A DNA stretch of 64,000 bases from Platanthera guangdongensis (lineage: Eukaryota; Streptophyta; Magnoliopsida; Asparagales; Orchidaceae): contig CM077163.1 of the NCBI GenBank assembly GCA_039583875.1, positions 232,368,646 to 232,432,645 of the forward strand, read 5' to 3'. Below the pieces are notes generated by a model. That model ran no database searches. It saw only the letters and a list, made by a program, of their open reading frames with translations, and was not told the origin of the DNA. Made by a program: the position numbers and the translations under genes. Below are positions 9,069-20,176 of the stretch, piece by piece. Numbering within the stretch: position 1 is the first letter of the stretch; each line of letters begins with the position of its first letter.

Positions 9069-11230
9069 TGTAACGCCCCGAAACTCAAAAGAGGGACGGG
9101 TGACGTTTTGAGTCAAGTTTCAGACTTGGTAGAGGTCACACGGCCGGGGACACGGGCGTGTCCCAGGGCCGTGTCGTGTTCGGTTTCGACGAGCTACTCG
9201 AGTGGTCGACGAAAGATACTCGAGACAGCGAACACGGCCTGAGACACGGGCGTGTCCAGGGCCGTGTCGTGCTCGGGTTCGACGATCGTCTCGAGTGTTC
9301 GACGAAAGGTACTCGAGATATCGAACACGGCCTGAGACACGGGCGTGTCCCAGGCCGTGTCCTACTCGGGTAGTTAGCCGAGTTGTGTCGGGGGAGAAAC
9401 ACAGCCCGGAGCCCAGGCGTGTTCGGATTTGACACGGGCGTGTCAAATGGGACACGGGCGTGTCGAATACCCGTGTTCTTCTCGGGTTGGTGTTGGTCCT
9501 GTGTCGATGGAGGAACACGCCCAGCTACACGGGCGTGTACTGGATGACACGGGCATGTTAATCCTGACACGGGCGTGTCGAGAGCCCGTGTACTTTTCGA
9601 GATGCGACAGTTTCGGCGTCGAATGGGGCACACGTCCTTGGACACGGGCGTGTCACAAGTCGTGTTCGGCCCAGGTTTTGGATTTTAAGTGCGAATCGTG
9701 GCCGTTCGTTTCCTTCCTTTGGGATCTAAGGGTCCTGATTTATCCTGGCAGGGTTTAACCCGGGAATAGGGTTTAGAAACCCTCATTCTATTTGATCTTT
9801 CTCTTTCTAAAGTTCTAGAAAGAGGGGAGAGCAAGGAAGAAGGAGGAGAGATCCGGCCGCCGGTGGAGCTTCGGAGCCCCAAATCGCAAGCCGAGTTCGG
9901 ATCTACGGAGGCAAGGGCGTTGCGGTGCTTTTCATCCGCATAGATCTTCATGGCGCCGAAAAGGAATGATAGGGTAACGATTCTCATCATGGACATGTGA
10001 AGTCCTATTTTCCCTTGCATAGGAAGTTCGCTCTCGCGAGTTTGCGGTGAGTGTGAGGTGTTCCTTCGGGTAGACATGAATAATCCCCGTTGTTTTGCAT
10101 GTAGAGTCCGTATTCGAGAAACGGACATAGGCATGATGTGTGAAGCCTACCCGGACAAGTTGGTCTGGATCGGTGATGTTGCATTGCATGAATGGCCGGA
10201 GAAGACTTTGTGCAGTTGATTGTTTTTCTGGTTTTCTACGCGGTAGATTGCAACCGGGAGCCTTGGGGACTAACTCCATGATGCACCCGGAAAACTGGGC
10301 AGATGCGTGATACTGCCAACATGGTGGCATGCGAGCCAACTTGTACATAACATGGTTATGTAAAGTGTGTGATCGGATAGGGACTCGGGGAAGCTTAACT
10401 CGCGCATATGGCTTAAATTGACGTTGCGGTGTGAACAACGGGTTAGACGGAACCGTACCCGCTCTGTGTCGTTCGGTTAGAGAGACCTAAAATGCGTGGT
10501 ACTCGTCGTTGGCATAAATGGAGGGTCTTAGGCAAAAACCAAAAAGACCGTAATGCTCACGAGAAAATGTCGTCCAAGGGGCGGTGATGAGACCGCGGAC
10601 TTTGACCGGGTTCACCGAGAATGTGCCACGAGAGCACGGGGTGTGTAGCTGTGCGAGCCTACGCCTGTGATGATGTGTAAATTCTCTATTATATGGTTAT
10701 GCTAATAAAGTGCATGGAAGGAGCATCGCCTCCCCGAGTTTATGAGTGAGATCGTTATAATTTGGTCAGCTTAGCTGACCGTTGGTTTTGTTTGCCACCT
10801 CTCGATGGATTGTTGCTTGCAGGTGCTGCGGAGCCGAGTGACAAATAGCGGGCTAAAGCCCTTGTTGCTGAGCCGGCCCTCGAAGGCCTAATTTTGAGTG
10901 TTTTCTTTTATTCTCATGTATGACCGGCCTGCGTGCCGAGGTTTGGAAGACACTTATATTTGAGTAAACTTTTGTAAGATCATAAGGCCAAGTACTTGTG
11001 TATTTGTACGATCATTCCGATTGGGTTTATGTAGTGGACATTCATGCTTTTGGCTGGGTTCTTATTTTGCAACTTTTAAATTGCTTCCGCTAGAATGTAC
11101 TCTGTGTAGGACGTTGGTTATTGACAGGATGGTTTCCATTGCGTAACCTTCCGGTCTGTCTGTGGTATATGGCGTCGGGCCCCGGCCGGACCTACTGCTA
11201 TATGCTATGCGACGGATAGGGGGTGTTACA
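9069..11230 (+). repeat. 3' LTR of element A
   Basis: Complete 2162-bp LTR, TGTAACGCCCC...GGGGTGTTACA. The first 600 bp (U3) is filled with copies of a near-palindromic motif (separate entry). No convincing TATA box was found near 9690-9800, so the transcription start is not placed. Confidence 0.93.
9145..9660 (+). repeat. Dispersed GACACGGGCGTGTC palindromes in U3 of element A
   Basis: At least nine copies of the imperfect palindrome GACACGGGCGTGTC or close variants, at about 9149, 9244, 9335, 9431, 9450, 9533, 9547, 9566 and 9640. The first three sit in longer repeats of about 94 bp that also contain GGCCGTGTCGTG and CGACGATCGTCTCGAGTG-like modules. A further copy is in the truncated 5' LTR near 38. 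The motif resembles a paired CACG/CGTG protein-binding site, but its role is inferred. Confidence 0.85.
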
Positions 11231-11236
11231 GTTAGC

Positions 11237-11617
11237 CTATCTAATGACCAATGGAGTAAGACTTTTCATCTTTGAAATGTTCATTTTCTCAAGTGTCTTT
11301 GTAACCGTAGGAACCGCATTTTTTCCTTTCGATAATCGTGTGGGATAAATTTCTTCTTCAACACCAGTGGCACTAACAACTGTGCCCCGAGTTAATAACT
11401 CATCATCAAAGACCAAGTCCTCCCGCCCAGCTTCAGTATCATTATCTTCTTCCATTCTTCCCATCAACCATTCATTGCTATCATCAATATCTGTCAATGG
11501 AATTGGATCTATGCGATCACGTGCATCATATCGACGTCTCAACGCTCGATTGTACTTCACAAATACTAAATCATTCAAGTGTTGTTGAGCTAGTTTGTTT
11601 CTTTTTTTGCTATGTAT
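11237..11617 (-). pseudogene. Outer hAT transposase, C-terminal exon
   Basis: Reads IHSKKRNKLAQQHLNDLVF and then an acidic tail, the end of the hAT dimerisation region and the C-terminus, stopping at TAG (11237-11239). Its 5' edge is a clean splice acceptor (TTTATTGCAG on the minus strand, 11618-11627). The matching donor FFEH|GTAAGC is at about 16211, so the intron between them held the inner hAT. The catalytic ERNWS Glu is in the previous exon. Confidence 0.8.
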
Positions 11618-11657
11618 CTGCAATAAACAGTAACCGTATAAATAAGTTATCTTTAAT

Positions 11658-11760
11658 CAACGTTTTAAAAACCGGACCGGAGATGGAACCGGTCTTAGGA
11701 GAGGTTCATGGTTCAACCAGTTGGATCGGTTGAACCGTTTTTGAACCGGGGTTGGACCGT
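11658..11760. repeat. Left TIR and subterminal region of inner hAT
   Basis: The terminal inverted repeat is followed by direct and inverted copies of ACCGG/CCGGT and GGTTGAACCG. Such subterminal repeats bind transposase in hAT elements. Confidence 0.85.
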
Positions 11761-11997
11761 TTAGACAAAAGTAACTAATATTATAACATCATGTATGTAC
11801 TATGAAATACTATGAATATCATTATATCAAAAATAAAATATCTAATGCAAACATATCATAAATATAATGTCACACAATGAGATATAAAGTTAAAATAGAC
11901 AATTAAACATCATGTCTAGAGTCTAGACTTAATAGCTCTTAATAATTAATATCATAGTTTTCAAAATTAAAGTACTCCAAGTCTCCAACTCTTTCAA

Positions 11998-14499
11998 TCA
12001 TAGTATATCATCAATATCATAGTCAGCAAATAATTCTCCTCCAAAAGCTTCAAGGTCAACATCTTCAATAGCATTCTGAGTAGACTCGTCTACACAAATA
12101 ATTTAAATTAAAATCAATTGCATTATATAATAAATATAACACTGACACACATTTATCTAAGAAACTGAAAAAACTTACCATTTATTTGTTCATGATGTTG
12201 TCCACTTGGTTGAGTCTCCGCATCAATTGGTAAAGCAGATTCCCCATAGATATCATTTTTCAATTCATTATAATTAAGTTCTGGAGTAGGCTCTTCCTCA
12301 ACTACCCAAAAATCCATTGAATCAATACTAGTATAATCAAGAGGATCATATTTCTTTTTCTTAAAATATATCCTGCCAAAAAAACCATATTATACGAGTC
12401 AAACGATCAATTGAGTTTAGCAAATTAACGGTTAAATATTCATACTTATCCCTCATGTTAAGATTGTAACGAACATAAACTAAATCATTGAGTCTTTGAT
12501 GCTCAAGATGATTCCTTCGTTTTGTATAAATTTGCTCAAAGACACTCCAATTTCGTTCACAACCAGAGGACGAAGAGGTCTGACTAAGAATTCGAATAGC
12601 CATTTTTTGCAGTTGAGGAGCACTTGAACTGAACATTCTCCACCATTCATCTATAAAATGAGAAAAACAAAAGTTAAAAGTTAAAACTCAAATTAAAAAA
12701 TTAAATGTACGTATGTTAAATTGTTAACTATGAACTCATAGTCTTACTACATACCCGGTTGCATTTCCTTTGACATTTTGATGGCAAGGGGCTTTCCAAA
12801 GCTTTCAAGTTTGTCTCGATATATTCTAACTCCATTCATCGCAATTGAAGCTTTATTGCAAATATCCATATTGCCAATAAGATCAATTAAGCCTTGCACA
12901 ACTTCAGGCTTATTAGAATAATTAGCTGGATCATATTGGAAAGCAGGGTTCAAAAAATATGTTGCAGAATGAATTCTTTGGCGAAGCTGGCGATCCCATC
13001 TATCTTTGATAATAGTTGTATATGGCTTGTACAACCGCTTAACATTTTTGAATATACCTTTAATTGCTTTTCTAGCACGGTACATACCATCATAAACATA
13101 ACCAATTGACGGCTTTTCATCGGAATCAACAATCTGTAATAATCGTATAAGTGGGCCGGCAACCTTTGTCATTATCAAACACATAATCCAAAAGTTATTA
13201 TCTAAAATAACAGCAACGACATCTTTTCCTTTGCTTAATTTTGCAAGTTTTGAGTCAGTATAGTACTTGCTAGTCACTAAAGCTTGTAAATCATGTTTGT
13301 GCTTAAATATACTTTTCAAAGTAATAAATGTGGTTGCAAATCTTGTAGCTCCTGGACGAACAATTTCTTTCCACTCTTCCCGTTTTCTCAACCAAGATAA
13401 AAGAAAAATATGGTTGTAAACAAACACGGTAACCTTTGAAGCTTTTTTTGTTATTTCACTCATATGCGATAAGTTTCCAATGTCCTTTAAAATCAAATTT
13501 AAGCAGTGAGCTGCACATGGAGACCAGTAAATGTTGTCATACTTTACATGTAGTAACTCTCCCGCTTTTTTGTAATTTGCAGCATTATCGGTAATGATTT
13601 GAACAACACTAGATGGACCAATCCACTCAACTACTTCTGAAAACAACATGCATAAAGTTGTAGCATCTTTTGTAATATCAGATGCATCCACTGACTTATA
13701 AAATGAGATATCGCGAGGTGAATAAACTAAGAAATTAATTAACGTTCTACTCCTCTTATCCGTCCAACCATCAGCCATCAATGTACACCCAGTTCCTCTC
13801 CAACACTCTCTATAAGAGTATAAGAAGTCTGCATTCTTCTTTGCAATCCCTCAATAAATTAGTTCTCATCATATGATAAGAAGGCAACTTATAACCAGGA
13901 CCAATTGAAGCAATTGCATCAATAGCTTTTTGAGCAAAAACAAAATTTAGTGCATTAATTGGTATGCAACTATCAAAGAACCATCTAGATAAGCACATGT
14001 CAGCACGATGTACTACTTCCTTCGAGGCCAATACACTCATTAACGATGGTTGTGATCCAGCAGATGTCCTAGGAGCGAAGTAACTTTCAACTTGATCAAG
14101 TTTTCGTTTACCTTTATCATGTATACTTGATTGTTGTGACTTAACAATGGATGATGTTCGCTCATCACTTACCAGATCACCATATGGATTTACACTACCC
14201 AAAGATTCTTGTGATTCTTGTTTTTTGGCAGTAATCTCCTTTAAATTGTCTAACATCTGATTTCTAATATCATGATCAACTTTTTTACAAGCCGTGATAT
14301 TTCCCTTCACTCCCGCTAGATGTTGTTTCATTCTATTAATCTCTCCTCTCTTATAAACCTCGCCACAATGTAAACATTTATAGTGCTTTATTTTTTTTCC
14401 ATCAGAACTCTCAATTAGTGTAAAATGATTCCATGCGGGATCATTTTTTTCACGAACAGATTGCAAAGAAGGATTAGATGCCTCTGATGGAGTTTCCAT
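11998..14499 (-). pseudogene. Inner hAT transposase (four exons, one frameshift)
   Basis: Cut-and-paste transposase acting in the nucleus. My exon model on the minus strand is 14499-12755, 12650-12446, 12372-12179 and 12089-11998, all with GT-AG borders and consistent phase. Start METPSEASNP directly follows a TTTGCAG|AG acceptor, so an upstream 5'UTR exon is likely; an ATG at 14517 is the alternative. Domains: BED finger CLHCGEVYKRGEIN...HL (about residues 40-75), DUF659 region with ADGWTDKRSRTLINFLV and TDNAANY, CAAHCLNLILKDIGN, and the dimerisation region GCERNWSVFEQIY with the catalytic Glu. Exon 1 carries one apparent extra base near 13833-13842 (after LLRDCK), which breaks an otherwise open frame of about 770 residues. 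It may be a real mutation or a sequence error. Confidence 0.85.
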
Positions 14500-14517
14500 T
14501 CTCTGCAAATCACACAT

Positions 14518-15969
14518 CGTGCTAAGAAATATTGCAAGCTAAAAATAGTACAATACACAAAATAATTAAAAATCTATTCACTCCGCTTGACCATCTACCG
14601 GCCAATACTACGGAGCAGTTCTACAAATAATCATCACATCATCACAGAGACTACATGTTTTGCTTAGCCACTACTTGACTAATACTTCAAAGCACCCCTA
14701 AAATTTAAAGTGCATGGATATAAATAGATATAGTTAGTAAGTTACCTCAGAGCTCTCTTTACAAATATCTAATTGAATTTTTTTTTCTGAAGGTGAGCCT
14801 TCTCAACAATGGAACTAATACTGCAAAATTGCAAATTGAAAAATACTAATAAGAAAAGAGGTAAACATATTTGTATGTTGAAATTCTCATCTAATGAAAC
14901 ATCAGTGTATTTCACTATTTCTAATTATTAACATGATTTATTTGTAATCATTGTACATAGTACATACGCACATATTTGTATGCTCGACACGGAGCCTGAT
15001 GACCAATGTACTATGACTTTCACTGTACATAGTACATACACACAACCACAAACCAAACACATCACACACACGCTCACACACAAAAAATAACACATTACAC
15101 ACATACTGCAGTGTTCGCACAAGACTGGAGTTCTTTCCCGGGTTTTGGGTTTTTTTTCTTTCATTTACAGGGCTTCACGTCCAAGGCCTATTCATAAGCA
15201 TGCCACTCCAATATACAACAGTCAATTCTAATTCAACAAAAAACTTCAATGTACAAGGCATGAACAACATTTTTGGAATCTACATGAACAATATTTTTGG
15301 AATCTACATGAACAACCCTTCAATTTCTACTCTTATATATATATACCCATAGCCTATAAAAATCTACATTCAATCAATCATTGAAATTTTCACAAAAATG
15401 GCAAAGAATCATAGGTTTGAAAGGGGGAAAAGATATACCTGCTGACTTTCACTGCTGCAATTCAGGGAACAAGAATCAATATGCATGTAGAGGCGAGAGC
15501 AAATTTGGGCTCACTGCTGCAGATTTGAATGAGAAAGAGAGGTGAGATATTTGTAAAAATAGGGCAAATGCAAAGCTTTGAGGAATGGCAGAAAAGATGC
15601 AGAAATCAAAAGGAGAAGAAATGTGTGAACTACAGGAATAGGGAATCAGGGTACCTGGCCGTCTTCAGGCAGTAGATCCAGAAAAGCAAGTGGGAGAAGA
15701 TGCAGAAATCGTGAGCGCCAGAGTCGTGGATGCCGCGGCCGCCAGAGTCGCGACTCGCGAGCGCTCGACTGGTATCGGAGAAGATGCTGTCAGAGTTCTT
15801 CACTTCTTGCCTTCTTGGGTTCTTCCTCGCATCAGGAGAGAGGGCGGAGGAGTCACAGGAGGGGCTGAGCGGAGAGCCCTAAACCTAAACACGATGAAAA
15901 TGAAATGGAGGCATACAGGATTTCCGGCTTTCGGCTTTTCAACTTTACCGAGTATCGAATTGCTGGCAT
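14518..15969 (-). other. 5' leader of inner hAT transposase gene
   Basis: No protein domain was seen. It holds the presumed 5'UTR and leader introns upstream of the METP start, a CA-rich stretch (15040-15110) and a pair of gtacatagtacat palindromic segments near 14955 and 15025. A GC-rich block at 15690-15890 contains short plus-strand open frames without recognisable domains. Confidence 0.5.
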
Positions 15970-16155
15970 TTTAGGACCGCCCGGTTTTTGGAAAACCGGC
16001 CAGGTTTCCGGTCCACCGGTCCAACCTCCCGGTTCGCCGGTTCTGGGCCGGTTTTCGACTGGGGCGGTTTTGAACAACCGTCCGGACCGGCCGGGGAACC
16101 GGTTGGCGGTCCAACCGGTTGAACCGGCCGGTCCGGTCCGGTTTTTAAAACATTA
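15970..16155. repeat. Right TIR and subterminal CCGG repeats of inner hAT
   Basis: A dense run of CCGGTT, AACCGG and CCGGTCC motifs in both orientations ends with the inverted terminal repeat. It is more extended than the left subterminal region. Confidence 0.88.
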
Positions 16156-16199
16156 TCTTTAATATATAAAATATAAATCACTGATAAATGATAATAAAT

Positions 16200-16860
16200 T
16201 TTAAAAGCTTACATGTTCAAAAAAAACTCCAATTTCGCTCACAACCCAATGCACTACATGTAAGACTAAGCACTTTTATGACAAATATTCTTAGCTTTGG
16301 AGTTGAAGCACCATAAGATTGTCACCACACAGCTGTTAAGATAGTAAATATTTAAATGTTTAAAAATCAAAACAAACTTGTATGAATATTGTGTAATTTA
16401 CCTGGGAACTTAAATTTTCTATGCCGAATTGCAAACTTCATTCCAAACAGCCCTTCAACATTTTTATATAGAGGTAATTGGTCAATAATTTTATCTTGTT
16501 TTTCATGGCTTGGAATCAGTCTTTGCATTGTCTTGTATAAGCCCTCGATAATTTCTCTATCTTCTGCAATAATGGGATTTGAGTAGAAATATTCAGGATA
16601 AATAGTGACCCGCGGCATGAAAAGGTCGATGAAGTTCGCTTTCCCATCTTTATCCATAATTTTTAGGACATCCATATATTTGTCCTCCTCATTAAAAGAA
16701 CTAATGATCGTCTCTTTAGCTCTATCCATCGCTTCATAAATATAACTCATGACAGATTGACAGGTCTTTTCTCACCGTCCACTAATCTTAATACGTGGAC
16801 TAAAGGACCAAATATTTTTAAAATATTCACTATACTTCTCCAAAAAGAAATCATTAGTAT
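16200..16860 (-). pseudogene. Outer hAT transposase, middle fragment
   Basis: Reads MSYIYEAMDRAKETI...RVTIYPEYFYSNP...LPLYKNVEGLFG (about 16750-16400). After a short intron comes an exon at about 16330-16211 reading WQSYGASTPKL and GCERNWSFFEH, the hAT dimerisation core with its catalytic Glu, ending at donor GTAAGC. Interrupted at 16861 by copia B, whose target duplication agtat lies at 16856-16860. The match to the inner hAT protein is clear but distant, so the two are different hAT families. Confidence 0.78.
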
Positions 16861-17030
16861 TGTTAGAATAACTTGTATTGGGCCCATGTTGTGTTGGCCC
16901 ATTTATGCTTCTTCTTTAGTCTCACATCTTGTATAGGATTTGTTCCCTCTCTTTCTCTCCTATATATTTGTATACTCTTTTTGTATTTAGATACTCAAGA
17001 AATATACCTCAGTTTCAGGCCTTTTCTACA
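16861..17030 (+). repeat. 5' LTR of copia B
   Basis: 170 bp, TGTTAGAATAAC...TTTTCTACA. A TATATATT promoter core lies near 16961. The short length is usual for several copia lineages. Confidence 0.95.
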
Positions 17031-17044
17031 TGGTATCAGAGCCA
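17031..17044 (+). other. Primer-binding site of copia B
   Basis: TGGTATCAGAGCCA directly abuts the LTR and matches the complement of the initiator-Met tRNA 3' end. Confidence 0.95.
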
Positions 17045-17319
17045 GGTTCCACCTCTCGCGGTCTGTTTTGATCCTAGCCGCCTCCTCCCGCGGCTTGTTT
17101 CTCGCGGCCTGTTTTGGGTCTAGCCGCGCTTCCTGGCGGCCTGCTTTTTCAGTCCGCTTCCCTCTGCTCTTGTTTTCTCCCCGTGGATCCACCTTCTTCC
17201 TTCCCCCCCTTCCTGCTTTTATAGCCTTTCCTCTCTCCGTGGGACCACCTTCTTCTTGTCCGCTGCGGCCTCTTTCCTATTCGCGGCCTCATTTCTATCC
17301 GCCGCGGTCTCTTTCTTCT

Positions 17320-17695
17320 AACCGCTCGAGCTCCTACTCGCGGATTCTCTCTTCTAACCGCTCGAGTTCCTACTCGCGGACTCTCTCTGCTAACCGCTCG
17401 AGTTCCTACTCGCGGACTCTCTCTTCTCACCGCTCGAGTTCCTACTCGCGGACTCTCTCTTCTAAACCGCTCGAGTTCCTACTCGCGGTCTCCTTCTTCT
17501 GTCCGCCGTGCGGGCTGTCTCCTTCTCTTCAGATCTGCCTGACCGTGCGGGCTGTCTCCTTCTCGCCTGCATCTTGGTCGCGATCTTCTCTATTCTCCTC
17601 AGTCCGACGCGACTTGTCTCAGTCCGACGCGACTTGTCTCAGTCCGGCGCGACTTGTCTCAGTCCGGCGCGACTTATCTCAGTCCGGCGAATACG
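17320..17695 (+). repeat. Two short tandem arrays in the copia B leader
   Basis: First, about five units of roughly 36 bp built on CCGCTCGAGTTCCTACTCGC (17320-17490). Second, about five units of the 20-mer AGTCCGACGCGACTTGTCTC (17600-17695). Both lie in the untranslated leader (17045-17867). A 332-codon open frame runs across the leader (16873-17871) in a different frame from gag. It is Ser/Leu/Arg-rich, starts inside the LTR and shows no domain, so I do not call it a gene. Confidence 0.88.
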
Positions 17696-17867
17696 ATCTG
17701 CCTGACCGTGTGAGCTGTCTCCTTCCCGCTTGCATCTTGGTCGCGATCGTCTACCGTCTCCTGGTCGCCCGACTTGTCTCAGTCCGCCCGGCTTGTCTTA
17801 GTCCGCCCGGCTTTTTCTCTTTCCGCGGCTTTCTTCTCTACCCGCCTAAGGGTTGCGGCCTGTCTTC

Positions 17868-19458
17868 ATGAATTCCTCTGGTAATTCTCCCAGCTCAGCG
17901 GCCAGCCCGCCCCCTGTTCATCCGGCCTGTCCTCCAGACCGCCCGGCTTGTTCTGCCGACCTCCGTGACGAGCTCCGGATCACAACTATTTCTCTCTCTG
18001 GCAAGAAGAACTTTATTCCTTGGGTCCATTCTGTTCGGCGGGTTCTCCGGGCTAAGGGACTTCTCCCGCACCTTACTCAGACACCTCCTTCTACACCTAC
18101 GGATGAGTGGCTTCGTAATGACGGTCGTGTTCAGACTTGGATTCTGAACTCCTTAGATGGTGAGCCCTATCAAATGGCTATGTACCACGACACCGCTAAG
18201 GCTATGTGGGATGAGCTCCATTCCTTGTATTCTGGCCGCGATAGCCTCCAACATCTTTATGACATCCTCACTGATCTCTTCACTCTCGACGCTGGCGGCG
18301 CCTCAGATATGACATCTTTTGTCGCTCGGGCTAAAACGCTTGCTGAAGCCTGGATCCAGCACCAGCCGCCGACCACTGATCTTGCCGCTCAGCGGGCTCA
18401 GAAGGAAGCTGCTTGCATTGTCATCCTTATGGCTCGTCTTCCTTCTCATCTTCAAAGCCTTCGTGCTCAGGTCCTGGCCGCTCCTACTACGCCCTCTTTT
18501 TCGGATGTCTGCTCCATGCTTCTCCGGGTCTCGCCTCCTCCAGATCCTCCGGCTCCTTCTCCACCGGCTCTTCTTCAGCATGCCCCTCCGCTCTTACCCT
18601 CTCCTCCCACTTCTACTCGGGGGGGACGGTCGGGCTCGCGGGGCCGTGGCCGTGGCGGCCGTGGCCGGCCAAAGTGCTCCTTCTGCGGCAAGGATGGCCA
18701 TCTTGAGGTAGCTTGTTACAAGAAGCTCGGTTACCCCCCTCGCCCGACGGCTTCTGCCGTTACTGACGCTCCTCCGGATCTCGAGACCGTCCGTCTTCAG
18801 CTCCAGCATCTCCAGGGGCTGCTCAATCCCCCCTCGGCTTCCGTCGCCTCCGTCTCCCACACAGGTACTGCTTGTCTCTCCCACAGCCCGGGTTGGATTC
18901 TGGACTCTGGCGCTACTCATCACATCACTTCGCAACGGCCTGCCGAGTACTCAGGTTCTCCTTATCCGCAGTCCATCACCGTGGCCAATGGGGCGCTGGT
19001 TCCTGTCTCCGGCTCGGCCGATCTTTCTATCCACCCCTCCCTCCCTCTTCGCTCGGTTCTTCATGTTCCGAGTTCCCCTTTTAACTTACTCTCTGTTGGG
19101 CGTCTTACGCGTGACTTGGATTGTTCTGTTATATTCACTTCCTCGTCTTTTGTTATACAGGATCGGCGGACGCGGACTACCATTGGTAAAGGTCAGCTGC
19201 GGAATGGGCTCTACCTTCTCGATACCTCTCCGCTCGCTCTGTCTTCCGTCTCCTCCACTGCATGGCATCGCCGCCTTGGTCATGCCCCTCTGTCAGTTCT
19301 CCAGCGGGCCCTTCCAGACCTTTCTTTTACGTCTTTTCAGTGTGATTCATGTATTCTCGGCAAACAGTCACGTTCTTCGTTTCCTTCGCATTGTACTCGG
19401 AGTACGGCTCCTTTTGATCTTGTTCATTCGGATGTTTGGGGACCCTTTCGGATTCCTA
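17868..19458 (+). pseudogene. gag: Gag, protease and integrase N-terminus, copia B
   Basis: I choose ATG 17868 (MNSSGNSPSS); an earlier TTG at 17853 is unlikely as a start. Gag has the UBN2-like core (DEWLRNDGRVQTWILNSLDG, AKAMWDELHSLY), a Pro-rich linker, an RGGR/RGRGRGG basic patch and the zinc knuckle CSFCGKDGHLEVAC (about 18680-18720). The protease motif GWILDSGATHHIT is at about 18889-18927. The integrase HHCC segment WHRRLGH...CDSCILGK is at about 19263-19372, and the first catalytic Asp is in HSDVWGPF (about 19426). The frame then departs into unrelated sequence after IPSTA because of a small deletion, and stops at 19589. Confidence 0.9.
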
Positions 19459-20176
19459 GTACTGCTTTTCTCACGCACCACGTGGCTCTACTTACTTCGC
19501 GAACGCTCCGAGCTTCCCCGGGTGTTTCGGGCATTTGTCCTCGAGACCCGGACACAATTACATACCACCCTCAAAACTCTCCGTACTGATAACGCCCGCG
19601 AGTACACCAGCCACGAATTTACCACCTTATGTACGGAATACGGGATTCTCCATCAAACCTCTTGTGTGTATACCCCGCAACAAAATGGGGTTGCCGAACG
19701 CAAAAACCGTCATTTATTGGATGTTGCCCGCTCCCTCATGATCCAAATGCATGTTCCTAAAGCCTACTGGAACTTTGCGGTCTCCACTGCCTGCTTTCTC
19801 ATTAATCGCCTCCCTTCCTCTGTCCTCAATTATGCGACTCCCTTCAGCATATTGTTTCCCTCCACTCCAGCTTTCCCTCTCTCGCCCCGTATCTTCGGCA
19901 GCACCTGCTACGTCCACTGCCTCGGGCCCGCCTCCGATAAATTGTACCCTAGGGCGGCGAAACACATTTTTGTTGGCTACTCCCACACCCAGAAGGGCTA
20001 TGTTTGTTACTCACCCGCTACCGGCAAGGTCACTGTTTCTGCGGACGTCACCTTCCGGGAAGATGAACCGTTCTTTCCTGCTCCCTCCCCTCCTGCTTCC
20101 CCCCCGCCTCCTCTCCCGCCGTCCTTCCCTCGTCCCGTTATTCCTGCTACTCCACCCCCCCCCCCCCCCCCCCCCC
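19459..20176 (+). pseudogene. Integrase core of copia B, shifted frame
   Basis: Continues the integrase in the +1 frame: TTWLYLLRERSELPRVF, then LRTDNAREYTS (second Asp, about 19579) and QQNGVAERKNRH (Glu, about 19678), then YATPFSILFP, RIFGSTCYVH and the KHIFVGYS end. The segment that normally carries GYRYFVTFVDD between the first Asp and TTWLY is missing, which is the deletion. All three catalytic residues survive but on two frames. The Pro-rich linker after ADVTF ends in a 22-C tract, where the frame changes again. Confidence 0.88.

Larger units (their letters stand above)
1..11230 (+). mobile_element. Ty3/gypsy chromovirus 'A' (5' end outside window)
   Basis: The LTR sequence at 1-1623 is repeated at 9069-11230, with a primer site right after the first copy and a purine tract right before the second. 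Between them lie gag with a CX2CX4HX4C knuckle, an aspartic protease, RT, RNase H, integrase and a chromodomain-like C-terminus, in the order PR-RT-RH-IN that defines Ty3/gypsy. The LTRs start TGTAACGCCCC and end GGTGTTACA, and their length (2162 bp) together with the pol motifs suggests the Tekay/Del chromovirus clade (inference). The element is interrupted by a solo LTR at 2487-5041 and carries several nonsense and frameshift lesions, so it is dead as an autonomous copy. It sits at the C-terminal edge of the outer hAT; the base 3' flank gttag (11231-11235) should be its target duplication, but the left copy is outside the window. Confidence 0.93.
11658..16155 (-). mobile_element. Inner hAT transposon, complete
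   Basis: Ends are CAACGTTTTAAAAACCGG (11658) and the inverted TAATGTTTTAAAAACCGG (16155), flanked by the exact 8-bp duplication tctttaat at 11650-11657 and 16156-16163, the hallmark of hAT insertion. 4498 bp, with one transposase gene on the minus strand and CCGGT-rich subterminal regions. It sits in an intron of the outer hAT transposase, on the same strand. Confidence 0.95.

Noticed and set aside
14928..15164. Short Cys-rich frames at 14928-15164
   Set aside because: Translation of a CA/TG-rich microsatellite-like segment in the hAT leader; no conserved pattern.
16873..17871. 332-codon frame through the copia B leader
   Set aside because: Starts inside the LTR with no gene-like features, low-complexity from tandem repeats, and out of frame with gag.
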